A stretch of DNA of 64,000 nucleotides from Heterobasidion occidentale (taxonomy: Eukaryota; Basidiomycota; Agaricomycetes; Russulales; Bondarzewiaceae), in assembly GCA_039111635.1 (NCBI GenBank), contig JBCAQO010000011.1, forward strand, positions 1,302,001 through 1,366,000, given 5' to 3'. Shown piece after piece: positions 23,455 to 34,126 of the stretch. The notes below the pieces were generated by a model. That model was not told the origin of the DNA. It did no database searches and saw only the letters and a list, made by a program, of their open reading frames with translations. A program made the position numbers and the translations under genes. How positions within the stretch are numbered: the stretch's first letter is position 1; each line of letters begins with the position of its first letter.

Positions 23455-24242
23455 TCACGGCTGCGTTTGGCCATACGCGAGGCCTATCGCGTGGCGCATG
23501 CGGTCGCGGAGGGACTCGAGGTGCGGCGGGGGGTACTGCGAGTATCCCATGGGCCAGCACCACTGCGTGATCCAGCTCTCGAGGACCTGGCGGCTCCAGT
23601 GGACGCGGGCCTGCTTGTGGCCGAGGCGGAGCATGGCCGCGATGTCTGCGGGGTCGTCTTTCTGGTAGCGCACGAACTTGAGGGCGATGGCCCAGGGCCA
23701 GCTGACGGCGACGAGGAGGAGGCCGGGGGCGGAGAAGAGGGTGTTGTGGGACGCGTTGGTGGGCGTGATGGCGGCGTGGAAGATGGGGTCGAAGGGCCGG
23801 CCGTGGCCGCTGCGCGTGGGGCGGGGCGGGGCGTGTGTGAGTGGGATATGGCGAAGGGACGGACGGGACGGGTGTGTGTGGATGGGGGGGGGACTCACTC
23901 GCGGGCCATGGGGAGGGCGACGTCTGCGTGGGCGTTCATCCAGTCTGCGCCGAGGTTGTGGGCGCGGGCGGTGGCGGCGATGCAGGATTTGAGGCGGGCG
24001 TCTGCGTCGCGGATGCCGTAGCGCTGGTATTCTGCGAGGAAGGCGCGGTGGACGTAGTCGACGTCGCGGGTGGAGTTGCGGTTGTGGAGGAAGGGGTGGA
24101 GGACCATGACGGCGCCGCCGTGGACGACGAGGCGGACCTGGTGGCGGAAGGCGGTGAAGAGGCGGGCGGAGAGGTCGTGGAGGATGGCGAGGAGGGCGGA
24201 CTTGTTCATGAGGAGGTCGTTGTGCTCTCTGAGGGAGGCCAT
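23455..24242 (-). CDS. Nucleotidyltransferase-fold protein (MNT/AbiEii-like), unnamed family
   Basis: Two exons, 24242-23899 and 23809-23455, joined by an 89-nt intron; 232 residues in frame. The N-terminal half has the signature of the pol-beta nucleotidyltransferase fold: VVHGGAVMVLHPF followed by RNSTRDVDYVH, that is hG[GS] and then D-x-D. The C-terminal half has ALKFVRYQKDDPADIAAML, which corresponds to the helix KxxR.....D..DI in AbiEii/DUF6036-type proteins. The context is a single cytosolic gene between the bromodomain and PMS1 genes, not paired with a HEPN or antitoxin partner. Substrate is unknown; a role in modifying nucleic acid or protein with a nucleotide is inferred from fold only. 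Confidence 0.68.
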
Positions 24243-25133
24243 GGCGGGCTGGGTGGCATGGGCGGCGCGAGAAGGGGAGGGCGGATATATAAAGGGCAGG
24301 GCTTGGTTGTGTCATGGATGACAACCAGCATCAGTCCCCTGCCCCGATTGGGCCACTCCCCAGTGGAATAGCCATAAGCGGGTGTCTTCTGCGCAAGAAC
24401 GCCTTTGCAACGTGCAGCGCGGAATGCAATAGTCCATCGACTGACAGGAAGGGATGCTGTACGGCACGGAACACTATCATTACCACCAGACAGCTCCTGG
24501 GATCGACGGCCAGTGTCCAGTATACGATCGAAGGGCGGCCGATGCCAGTATCGTTATTAGCACCCTCAGGTCGTGAATAACGGTGGAGCTCCAGCGATCG
24601 CGTCGTCAGAGCTGGCTGGACACACCCGGTCAGCAGCTGGGAGTGTATCGAGTCCCTGTTGGGGACGCCATGACACCATTTTACCGAATAGCATTATCCA
24701 TCTCGTGCCTTGCATGCATCATCCCGCGAAGCCCGACGTGTGAAAAGGTGGGGTCGATGTGATGTCCTCGATGGCAGTTTCGATGGCGGACGTCAAACAT
24801 ACAAATGTCGGGAGGATGATATTTCTCCGGAACACACGCGTCGGCGACGACTCCGTCCCTGTGCCGCCCTGCCGCACCCGCAAATCGATCGGCGCCCGAA
24901 AGTGCACGCCACAGTGGCGTGCACGCGTCGTGCCCTCCGCTCGCCGCTCGGATGTCGCTCATTCTCGGAGGCCTGCGCTCTGAACAGCCTCTTTGCCGCC
25001 TGGCAGCGATATAACAAAGGAAATCCACGTCGGGCTCCCTGTTCCGCCGAGCAACCGCACCAGGCTCTGTACTTGGCTTTTCTCAGACTGACCGCGCCTC
25101 GCTCGCGACTTCGCGACTTCCTGCCATCAGATC
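24243..25133. other. Divergent intergenic region upstream of PMS1 and the nucleotidyltransferase gene
   Basis: Holds the promoters of both flanking genes. TATATAAA lies at 24284-24291, about 40 bp upstream of the minus-strand start at 24242. Frames present show no domain similarity. Confidence 0.55.
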
Positions 25134-28100
25134 ATGATGGCCCGAGAGCCCGCAGAGGCCCCCAAGCCCGAGCACGAGCACGCTATCAAACCCATAGACC
25201 CCACCTCCGTCCACCGCCTCACCTCGGGCCAGGTCGTCGTCGACCTCCAGACGGCCGTGAAAGAACTCATAGAGAACAGCCTTGACGCCGGCGCCTCGAA
25301 CATCGGTACGTGTCCACGGCGCTCTGAAAGACTCATTTGCCCTAAGAAGAGGGGGCGATGCGCGCCGGTGTCCCGTGTGGTCGTGTGCCGTGTTGACCGC
25401 CCTTCGTTGTCCCGACGCAGAGGTCCGCTTCAAAGACTACGGCCTCAAGTCCATCGAGGTCATCGACAACGGGTGCGGGATCGCGCCCGCCGACTACGAC
25501 AGCATCGGTGCGCCTCTTCCAACCACGCAGGCACCCCTGTTCTTATTCGTGTGCCGCGCAGCGCTGAAGCACCACACGTCGAAGCTCGCCGCGTTCGAGG
25601 ACCTGTCGACCGTGCGCTCGTTCGGGTTCAGGGGCGAGGCGCTGTCCTCGCTCTGCGGGCTCAGCGGCGGCGTCGCCGTCACCACCGCCACGGCCGCCGA
25701 GGCGCCCGTGGGCACCGTGCTCGTGATCGACGCGCGCGGGCACGTCACGAGCAAGAGCGCGAAGGCCGCGAGGCAGGTGCGCACTGTTCCGCCGCGTCCG
25801 TCCTTTGTCATGCTCTGCGATCCTGGGCTGACGGCGCGACGACGACGACGACGGGGATAGCGCGGGACCACGGTGACAGTGACGGGGCTCTTCGCGCCGC
25901 TCCCCGTGCGCCGCAGGGAGCTCGAGCGGAACGCCAAGCGCGAGTTCGGCAAGGCGCTGCACCTGCTGACCGCGTACGCGCTCGTGCCGTGCACGCGCGA
26001 AACCCGCGGCGTGCGCCTGAGCGTGTCGAACCACCCCGACGGCGGGTAAGCCCCCTCCCCCCGTCTCACAGCGATGCGATGCGAGCCGAGCCGGGGCGAA
26101 CGTGCAGGCGGAAGAGCGTGCAGATGCGCACGGACGGGTCGGCGGCGCTCGGGGCCGCGGTGGGCGCGCTGTGGGGCCCCAAGGCGCTCGAGGGCGTCGT
26201 CGAGCTCGACGTCGAGTTTGGAGTCGAGACGGAGAAGGCGGTGGTGCGCCGGCGGGGCGCCGGCGCGAGCGGGTGAGCGTCCAGTGTTTTCTGGAGAGAG
26301 AGAGGCGGCTGATGGGGTACGGCGCGCAGCGCGGCGTCGAATGTTGTTCGCGTGCGGGGGCTCGTGTCGGGGTTCTCCGCGGGGTGCGGGAGGGCGGGCG
26401 CGGATCGCCAGTTCTTCTTCATCAACGGCCGGCCGTGCAGCCCGACCAAGGCGAGGGTTCCCCCTAGCAGACTTGCGGGACGCGCGGCTGATGGTTGGCG
26501 CAGGTCCAGAGGGCGTTCAACGAGGTGTACAGGACGTTCAACGCGAGCCAGGCGCCGTTCGTCGTTGCGGACTTTATCCTCCCCACAGGTGCGTCCCGCT
26601 CGCCGCGCTCGTCCCCGTCTACGCTGCTCACGCGCGCGTACGCGCGGCACGTGTAGACTCGTGCGACGTTAACGTCAGCCCCGACAAGCGCACGATCCTG
26701 CTCCACAGCGAGGCGAACCTCATCGAGGCGCTCAAGGTACGCCTGCCTGCCTGCCTGCCTGTCTCTCCTCCCTCCTCCCTCCTCCCTCCTCTCTCCTCCC
26801 TCATCTCCCCTCCCCACTTCCCTTTCCTCCCTTCCTTCGTTGCTCTTCTCCATCTCCCCGTTGGGGGTTTTTGCTTTGTTTATTGACGCCGCGGCTCTGT
26901 GCACAGACGGCGCTCAACGACGCGTTCTCCGAGTCCCGCTCGACGTTCGCGCTGCGCGCGCCCAAGGGCACGCAGAAGGATGCCGCAGCTGTGCCTGCGC
27001 CCGCGCCCGCGCGGAGGACGTCTCGTCGCGCGGGCGGGCCCAAAGACGCGGAAGCGGAAGCGGGTCGCGCGAATGCGGACGTGGGTCGTGCATTGGAAAC
27101 GGAAAAGGAAACGGAAACGCAGGCCGGTGGGACAGAGGCGTCGCCGCCCGCGCCGCCCGCGCCTGCCGGCACCCCGCGCGCGGACCCGCGTGCGCGGGAC
27201 GGCGCGGAGAGCGGATCTGGAGAACGGCGGGGGATGCCTGTAAACGCGGGCGGGCGGGCGTCCGGTGCGTCGTCCTATGTCGACGTCGACAACGGGGCGG
27301 CGGCGGCGGAGGAGACGGAGGCGGAGGAGGCTGCCAGGGCCACCGGCATGGAGAAGGACGGGGCTCGTAATACCTCTTCTGCTCGCGACGGACCCGGGTC
27401 TGGCGACGAGCCCAACCCTGACCGCCCTGCACACGAGCGGGCAGGGACACGCGACGACGCGACGCGCGCGGCGCCTGCCGTCCCTGCCAAACGGGCCTCC
27501 CCAAGCGCCGATGCCGACACTGATGCCGACCTTGATGCTGATGCTGATGCCGATGCCGATGCGGAGGGTTCTAGCGCCGCCGCGCGCAGGGTGCGTGGCG
27601 CCGCGTGCGTGGAGCGTATCATGAACGAGGGCGAGACGCGCGGCGGAGCGGACGTCACGGAAACGAGACGGGATCGGCGCGGGGCGCGGGAGGTGCAGAT
27701 GGTGCTGGATACGAGCGGCGCGTCGTGGAATTTGAAGCCGGGCGCGCCGCCGGCGAAGAAGCGGAGAGGGGGGGCGGGGGGGGGCGGCGCGGGTGGGGGT
27801 AGCATGGCGGCTGAGAAGGGGCTGAGCGCGAGGGGGAGTTTGAGGGCGCGGTTGAGGGGCTTTGCGAGGACGGGGTCGCAGGTCGTTGTTGATGATCTCG
27901 AGGAAGAAGACGAGGACGGGGACGGGGGTCCGGCAGGAGATTCTAACGCTGGCGCGAGTTCAGAGGGCAGGAGCGAAGCGGGTATGGACGTTGATTCTCC
28001 CGAGACTGGTGCGCCAGATGCCGACGTGGCCATGGACGTGGACGAGCGCCACGAGTCTCCTATTGCCGGGGCCTCTGGCGATGACCGCGCGACGCGCCCG

Positions 28101-29341
28101 GTCATCGACCTCTCACACGAGCCTCCTGCAGATCCTAAAGAGCCCACGGACAAGTCTTCCAGCCTCGTCGCAGAAACGTCCACCGAGGCGTCCTCCGCGC
28201 AGGCCAATGCAGCGCTCAGAACGGAGGTGGAGCGCGTACGCTCGCGCGCAGAAGACGACGTGTCGCTCGCGTTCGATCTTGCGCGTGTGACGAGCGCGTG
28301 GCACGGGCTGCGCGTCAGACTCTCCAAGAAGGCCCGAGCGCCCCACGCCGACAGCGCGTCTGCGCCTCCGGCCGAAGAGCAGGTGCTGCGAAGCAAGGCG
28401 GGCCTGCAGAGCACGGACGACGCGGGCGCGGGCGAGGCGCTGGCGCGGGTGCTGCGCAAGGAGGACTTCCGCACGATGAGCGTCGTGGGGCAGTTTAATC
28501 TGGGCTTCATCGTCGCGCGCCGCCGGCAGGGAGGCGCGGCGGGCGAGGCGGGGGGCGCGATGGACGATCTGTTCATCGTTGACCAGCACGCGGCGGACGA
28601 GAAGTATAATTTTGAGATGCTGCAGCAGACGACTAGGATCGAGTCGCAGAGGTTGTTTATGTGAGTTTTTGTATCTTTGAGGACGAGAAGATCGTCTGCG
28701 AGTGGCTGGGGTTTGCTGAACGTGTCTCGTGCAGGCCGCGACAGCTCGAGATCACTGCGGCTGACAAGCTCGTGGCGACGGAGAACCTGGACGTGCTAAA
28801 GCAAAACGGGTTCGAGCTTGACCCGGGCCAAGAGAACGACTCGGGAGAGAAGAGGGAAGTCAAGCTGGTCGCGCAGCCTTTCAGCAAAAGCACGGTCTTC
28901 GACATGAAGGGTTCGCTTTTCGTTTACTGGCATCCGTCGAGTGCGCCTCGTTGACCTCCTATGAACTTTGAACGTGCAGATCTGGAAGAGCTGCTGCACC
29001 TGATGCGGGATCTGCCCCGGGGGACGATGGTGCGCTGCTCGAAGGCCCGCGCGATGTTCGCGATGCGCGCGTGCAGGAAGAGCATCATGGTCGGCAAAGC
29101 CTTGGACGCGAAGCAGATGACCGCGGTGCGTCCCAAAGACTCATCCACGACGAACCGTTCGCTGACGGCTTCGGCTTCGCGGGTCGGGGGACAGGTCGTG
29201 CGGCACATGGGCACCATGGAGCAGCCGTGGAACTGCCCGCACGGGCGGCCGACCATGCGGCACCTGTCGGATCTCATGGCTTTCGGGCGGCGGGACGCGG
29301 CGCGCAAGACGGATTGGGCGGCGTATAGACCTCGGATATAG
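25134..29341 (+). CDS. PMS1: DNA mismatch repair endonuclease PMS1 (human PMS2 type)
   Basis: Twelve exons: 25134-25306, 25421-25507, 25562-25776, 25861-26045, 26108-26272, 26330-26450, 26504-26588, 26655-26736, 26907-28660, 28735-28910, 28980-29125, 29195-29341, totalling 1112 codons in frame. The GHKL ATPase domain shows [21 protein letters not shown] and [25 protein letters not shown] closes the transducer domain. The C-terminal endonuclease carries [12 protein letters not shown] (about residue 930), [12 protein letters not shown] and [11 protein letters not shown], the metal-site motifs of PMS2/yeast Pms1. It acts in the nucleus with an MLH1 partner as MutL-alpha, nicking the strand to be repaired. 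The central linker is about 500 residues, acidic and repetitive, making the protein longer than usual. Intron 6 (26451-26503) has a GC donor (GCGAGG). Confidence 0.95.
27508..27566. repeat. GATGCY hexamer repeat coding for an Asp-Ala run in PMS1
   Basis: Short tandem array in exon 9 coding for alternating Asp and Ala ([19 protein letters not shown]). It lies in the disordered linker between ATPase and endonuclease domains, where length variation should be tolerated. Confidence 0.8.
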
Positions 29342-29822
29342 GGCGCGTGCTGGCGCCTGACGTTCTGATATGTTCTTGCTTATTCGTTGTTTGCTTTGCT
29401 GTGCTGTGCTGTGCTTATTTTGTTTTCTACGCATAATGGAACTGCTTCATCTCAATCGCCGCTTTCCGGTACACTGTACATCGTTGCTACTGTGAGAAAC
29501 GGGATGTGGTTCCTACATTCCCTTGCCCAGGGCCTCAAACTTCAAGCTTCAAGCTCAAGAAGCACTTGGCATTATGACCTCGGCGACTCGACACGTGTTG
29601 CCGCTCGCGGTGGCACCGGTGACAGTGTATTGCTGCAAAACGAAACGAAGGAACCCCGCGTCAGCGACGGTCCAAGCGCAAGCAGGGCCACGACTGCGGT
29701 CGGTATGTCAATGAGCAGCTCACCCCCGAGGTATAGCCCGAGGAGACGGTCTTGCTGCACCAGCCGCTCGCGGCGGTGGTGGCCGTCAGCACGAGGTTGC
29801 GGTACTAGACATAAATCGCCGA
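29342..29822. other. Convergent intergenic region
   Basis: Lies between the PMS1 stop codon and the 3' end of the secreted-protein gene. The frames here have no recognisable domain, and I see no repeats or RNA genes. Confidence 0.55.
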
Positions 29823-30600
29823 TCAGCCGATGGCGCGTCGCGCCAGGCGTCCGAGCCAGGCGTCAGTGCGGGAGCGCAGAGGGGGAAGGGGCGGGGCGCT
29901 GACGACGGTGGGGCCGAACGTGTACGCGATGTCGTACAGCTCGACGGCCAGGATGGCTCTGGGCGGGCGCGACGCGCCGCGGAGGTGAGCCGGCGTGTGG
30001 TGGAATGGGAATGGGAGGGACGTGGTGTGCGGGACTCGCCTGTTCATCGTCTGCGCCGCGATCGCGAGCGTCGTCGACGCCGAGGCGCCGCTCGAGCTGG
30101 AGAGCGTGCAGGTCCAGGTATCGTTAGGTCCCTGCGTGCGCCGTGAGCGGCACTCGTGCGATTGTACGACAAGAGGACGGCGCGCGCCAGCGTACCAGAG
30201 TGAACGTGAAGTGGACGGTTTCCCCGGGCGCGGCGTTGAAGCCGGCGCCCCACGGGAGGCTGGGGGTGCCGTAGTACCTGCCGAACGGAGAGGGTGCGCG
30301 CTCGACGACCGATCGCCTCTAGGGGGGTTGGGGCGCGCGGAATGCTCACCCGTCGCCGATCCACCACGACCCGGAGCGGCCGTCGAGCACGGCCTGGAGG
30401 ACGCCCGCTGTGCCGGGCTGGAGGCCGGGCCACACGTAGGGCGTTCCGCCGGGCGGGGGGAGGCTCGGGACGAGCATGTCTCCTGAGAGGGCGGTGAACT
30501 CTGGGGCGTCCCACTCGACGGTGTGCCAGTTCTGTGTGCGCGCGCTGAGGAAGAGCGGCGAGAAGAGAGTGAGGGAGTGGATGATGGAGGTCGGGCGCAT
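29823..30600 (-). CDS. Secreted beta-sandwich (concanavalin/eqolisin-like) protein
   Basis: Four exons on the minus strand: 30600-30350, 30277-30196, 30131-30040, 29958-29823; 186 residues in frame. A hydrophobic N-terminal segment (about residues 1-22, MRPTSIIHSLTLFSPLFLSA) should be a signal peptide. The mature part has VWPGLQPGTAGVLQAVLDGR, WWIGDGYYG, SLPWGAGFN and VELYDIAYTFGP, a pattern of a basidiomycete secreted family with a predicted lectin/glucanase-like jelly roll. Substrate and enzyme activity are not known. The third intron (29959-30039) has a GC donor (GCGAGT). The eqolisin catalytic residues cannot be confirmed, so protease activity should not be assumed. Confidence 0.75.
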
Positions 30601-31680
30601 GTCGTCGTGCAGATCGGTGGCAAGGGAGGTCGGTGGTAGGTAGCAGCAGCAGCGGTTTATGACACGATTGATTGAATGCGAGAGAGGCTCTTGGGACGGT
30701 GGACACGCGATAAGGACGGGGTGCTGCACAACCCTATGACCGCCATCGCGGTCGTTCCCGCACATGCAGTCTCGGATTCTATGGCCCGCAGAAGACATGG
30801 ACCCACAGACTATCGGCGAATCATAGGAAGAACGACCGATACCGATCGCCGTGATCTTGCGGTGCTTCTGTAGATATCAGCCCATGTGCGAGGTGTTGTG
30901 CTCTGCAGTAGTGAGACTGACCCGCCCGGGCCGTGGATGATTCGAGGTTCTGAGGCATTTAACAATCAGTGGAGGTCGAGGATGAGCGATACACGGTGCT
31001 CCCGGGTTGAATGGTCCCGTTGCTTTGTCAGTCGTGAGAGGGTCTGGCTCGACGGCAGACAACAACCGCCATCGGCAAGAATGAGCATTCGTCAAGCGGC
31101 GAGGACACCTGATAAGTCCGGAGGCATACGAAGACCAGGCTCCGTACATCTGTGCACTTGGGATGAACGGATGCGAACTCGCTGGTCGATCCTAGAGATG
31201 GATGCTATAATCTCGAGGGGACCTTCGCCGACGTTGCACGAGGCCATTAAACCGTGGCCAACACAGGGATGCGATGCATGAGGGGAGCATATATCGAGCT
31301 GCAGTGCGCCATGAGACGTAGAAAGTTAAGACGGTCGACCTAGAATCGGCGATGGCAGTGAAGACGATGGACTACATGAGAGCGTCCCGCGTAGAGCCAG
31401 CCAGGCCAAGTCAACCAGGAGCGCGAGACGTTTCTTGAACACAGCGTGCCAACCAAGTCGTCCTCAGAGCTGTGCCGTCCTCCGGGGAAATCGTGGCCCC
31501 AATCTCCCCGCAGACGGGTGGCAGAGCACCTTGCTCGCATAGCCGGGGGGTTGGGGGGTAGGCACTAGGCTCTCGAGGTAAGGGAGTCGTGAATATGACT
31601 TGGTAGCTGGCGCCGCGGTCTGCTGTTCGATACGGTGGTGGTGGTGATGATGGTGGTGGGAAGGAGCGTCAGATGCGCCC
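30601..31680. other. Divergent intergenic region
   Basis: About 1.1 kb between the secreted-protein gene and the broken cyclase gene. No frame has domain features. I see nothing beyond presumed promoters. Confidence 0.5.
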
Positions 31681-32509
31681 GTGACGCAAACCGCCTCTCC
31701 TCCTCTCAGCCCATCGCGCGTCGAGCATCCCAGCCAGCACTTGAGCTGTGCCGACGACGACCATATATTCGTCCCGACGACGAGCCCCAACCCAACATTC
31801 ATCGACCTCTCGCACACGCTCGACTCCACGACCCCCATCTACCGGGCGACCCCCTCTTCCACGCACGCCCCCACCGCGACCCCACCACCGGCTTCTCCAT
31901 CCACGCGCTCTCCCTCTCCTCCCACGCCGGCACGCACATCGACGCGCCCTCCCACCTCTTCCCCTCCGCGCCCACCATCTCCACCCTCCCCCTCTCCACC
32001 TTCCTCCGCCCCGCCCTCGTCCTCGACCTCTCGCACGCGCGCGCGCGCGCCCCCATCGCGTGGGCCGATATACGCCCGCACGCCGCGCGCATCGAGCGCG
32101 GCGCCGCCGTCCTGCTGTGCACCGGGTAGAGCCGCTTCTGGGGGACGGACCGCTACTTCGACCATCCGTACCTCGAGCCGGAGGCCGCCGAGGAGCTCGC
32201 CAAGCGCGGTGTCGCCATCGTCGGCACCGACACCATGAGCCCCGACCCGTCGCCGCGCGTCGGCGAGCCGAACGCGCTCGGTGAGGTCCCCTCGTCCGAG
32301 TCCGCGTCCGAGGCGGGGTTCGGCGCGCACCGCGCGCTGCTGGGCGCGGGCTGCGTCATTGCGGAGAACCTGGCGAATCTGGAGGCGTTGGTGGAGGTGC
32401 AGGAGGGGAAGGAGGAGGGGGAGGGGGAGAGGCTGATGGTGAGCCTCGTGCCGCTGAAGATCGGGGGTGTGATGGGTCGCCGGTGAGGGCGTTTGCGTGG
32501 AAGGCGTAG
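31681..32509 (+). pseudogene. Broken cyclase-family gene (kynurenine formamidase-like)
   Basis: The sequence matches the cyclase/kynurenine formamidase fold: FIDLSHTLDSTTPIY, then SSHAGTHIDAPSHLF (the metal-binding HxGTHxDxPxH motif), then SRFWGTDRYFDHPYLEPEAA. Three lesions interrupt it. A base is missing in the G run near 31845 between TPIYR and GDPLFHARPH. The codon before SRFWGT, normally Trp in this family (TGWSRFW), is TAG at 32127-32129. Another base is missing near 32470, before the C-terminal VRAFAWKA and TAG at 32507. The functional family hydrolyses N-formylkynurenine or related amides in the cytosol. Two indels plus a nonsense codon favour a true pseudogene over sequencing error. 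The start codon is uncertain. Confidence 0.75.
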
Positions 32510-33256
32510 AGCGCTGTGCGTGGTCTCGTCGAACGTCGTGTGCTTGTCGATTTTGTGCCCGCTTACTGCGGCCGGGGCTGGGACCTCTAGGTATGTCCGT
32601 GCAGAGCGTGTACGGAGGATTGTGTCGTGGGTTGCATGTTTGCAAGCCTTATATGTTTTTTGGCTGGGGCCGCCTATAAACTCCCTCGCCTCCGCGCCTC
32701 CGAATGATGGTTCCTCCACTGGTGAGCGCGATCTAGACCTCGGCATCGTCCCCATGCACGGTCGTCGCAGCCGCACATCCACAGCTGTCTACCGAGGCTT
32801 TCGCTGGCATTGATGGAGTTCGACGACAATGCCGTCTCTCAACGATCGCAAGATCGCGGTCACACCCTTGGATTCAATGCATTGTAGGGATCGGAAGAAC
32901 CAGAGGCAAATGACCAGAGCGCCGGATACATGATACATGATGCATGCATCTCCAGTCGGAAAGCGGTGTTGGCTTGACTGTATATATATATATATATAAT
33001 AACACGATCGATGCCGGCAGACTGTTTCTTATGAGCATGCTGTCCTTGTCTTTACGAAGCCTCGCAGCCTTGAGCGTCGTCGCTCTCAGCCTCCTCCTCC
33101 TCCGGCCCACCCCAAATCCCATCCCCACGCAACTCGATTCCGCGCTCGCTTCTCCCACAACCACCACGACGACAGTGAGTGCCCCACGCACGGCGTATAT
33201 AGTCGACCCACCCACATACGCTGACGGGCACGCACGCACGCGCGGCTGGCAAGATC
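32510..33256. other. Intergenic region with presumed ankyrin-gene promoter
   Basis: Non-coding as far as can be judged. It contains the TA microsatellite at 32981-32998, about 260 bp upstream of the ankyrin start codon. Confidence 0.5.
32981..32998. repeat. (TA)9 microsatellite
   Basis: Pure TA dinucleotide run followed by ATAATAACAC. Confidence 0.9.
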
Positions 33257-33894
33257 ATGACCGACGCGCCGCCAGATCCAGCGAGAGCCGCGCTGTCGCC
33301 CGACACGCTCGAGTTCGCGCACAAGATGTTCGACGCCGCGCGCAACGGCGACGCCGACCTCGTCCTGCAAGCCGTCGACGCCGGGCTCCCGCCCAACCTC
33401 ACAAACGAAAAGGGTGCGCGCTCATCGTCCAAGCATCTCCCCACACCGTCCCTGACCCCCTCCCCACACCGTCCCTGACCCCTCCCCAACCCCCACCCCA
33501 CCCACCCCCACTCGATCGGCCATCCGATCCGCCATCCGATCCGCCATCCGCCCCGCCCCGCCCGCCCCACCCCGCAGGCAACACGCTCCTCATGCTCGCC
33601 GCCTACGCCGGCCACGCCCCACTCGTCGCCGGCCTCCTCGCGCGCGGCGCAGACCCCGACCGGCTCAACGACCGCGCGCAGTCCCCGCTCGCCGGCGCCA
33701 TCTTCAAAGGCGAGGACGCCGTCCTACGCGCGCTGCTCGCCGCCGGCGCCGACCCGCGCCGCGGGACCCCCAGCGCGGTCGAGAGCGCGCGCGTGTTCGG
33801 CCGGCCGGAGCTGTTGGAGCTGTTTGGAGAGGCGGCGGGGGCGCCGGGGGCGGAGGGGGCGCCGCAGCCGCAGGTGCGGCCTGCGTCTGGGTGA
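33257..33894 (+). CDS. Small ankyrin-repeat protein
   Basis: Two exons, 33257-33413 and 33578-33894; 157 residues. Three ankyrin repeats can be traced: a degenerate first (MFDAARNGDADLVLQAVDAG), a canonical second (GNTLLMLAAYAGHAPLVAGL), and a third (SPLAGAIFKGEDAVLRALLA). The protein is typical of small cytosolic ankyrin proteins of fungi; the partner is unknown. The 164-nt intron contains two copies of a CACACCGTCCCTGACCCCTC-like unit and a GATCCGCCATCC tandem, so it is longer than its neighbours. The frame 32944-33894 that runs through the intron is a misleading read-through. Confidence 0.85.
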
Positions 33895-34126
33895 GACGTG
33901 GGAATGCAGACCGGCGAGTGTACGAGTATCTGAGGCCCATGTAACTGCGATCGAGCATCTCAAACACAATATATACCGGCCGCGCGCACGGCGGCCCGTG
34001 AAATTCGAGCACGACAGCAAACCGCGCACACCCACAAGCAACAGGCAAGATAAGACACACGACACCGCGCCACACCCATCGCCCACACTCCCAAATCCCT
34101 CGACCCGCACGTCCACGCGCGGCGCT

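Noticed and set aside
27275..28576. Minus-strand frame of 433 codons opposite PMS1 exon 9
   Set aside because: Antisense shadow of a repetitive GC-rich exon; the plus-strand reading has clear MutL motifs.
32944..33894. Plus-strand frame of 316 codons with a hydrophobic N-terminus
   Set aside because: It reads through the ankyrin-gene intron; the two-exon model gives proper ankyrin repeats and closes in frame.
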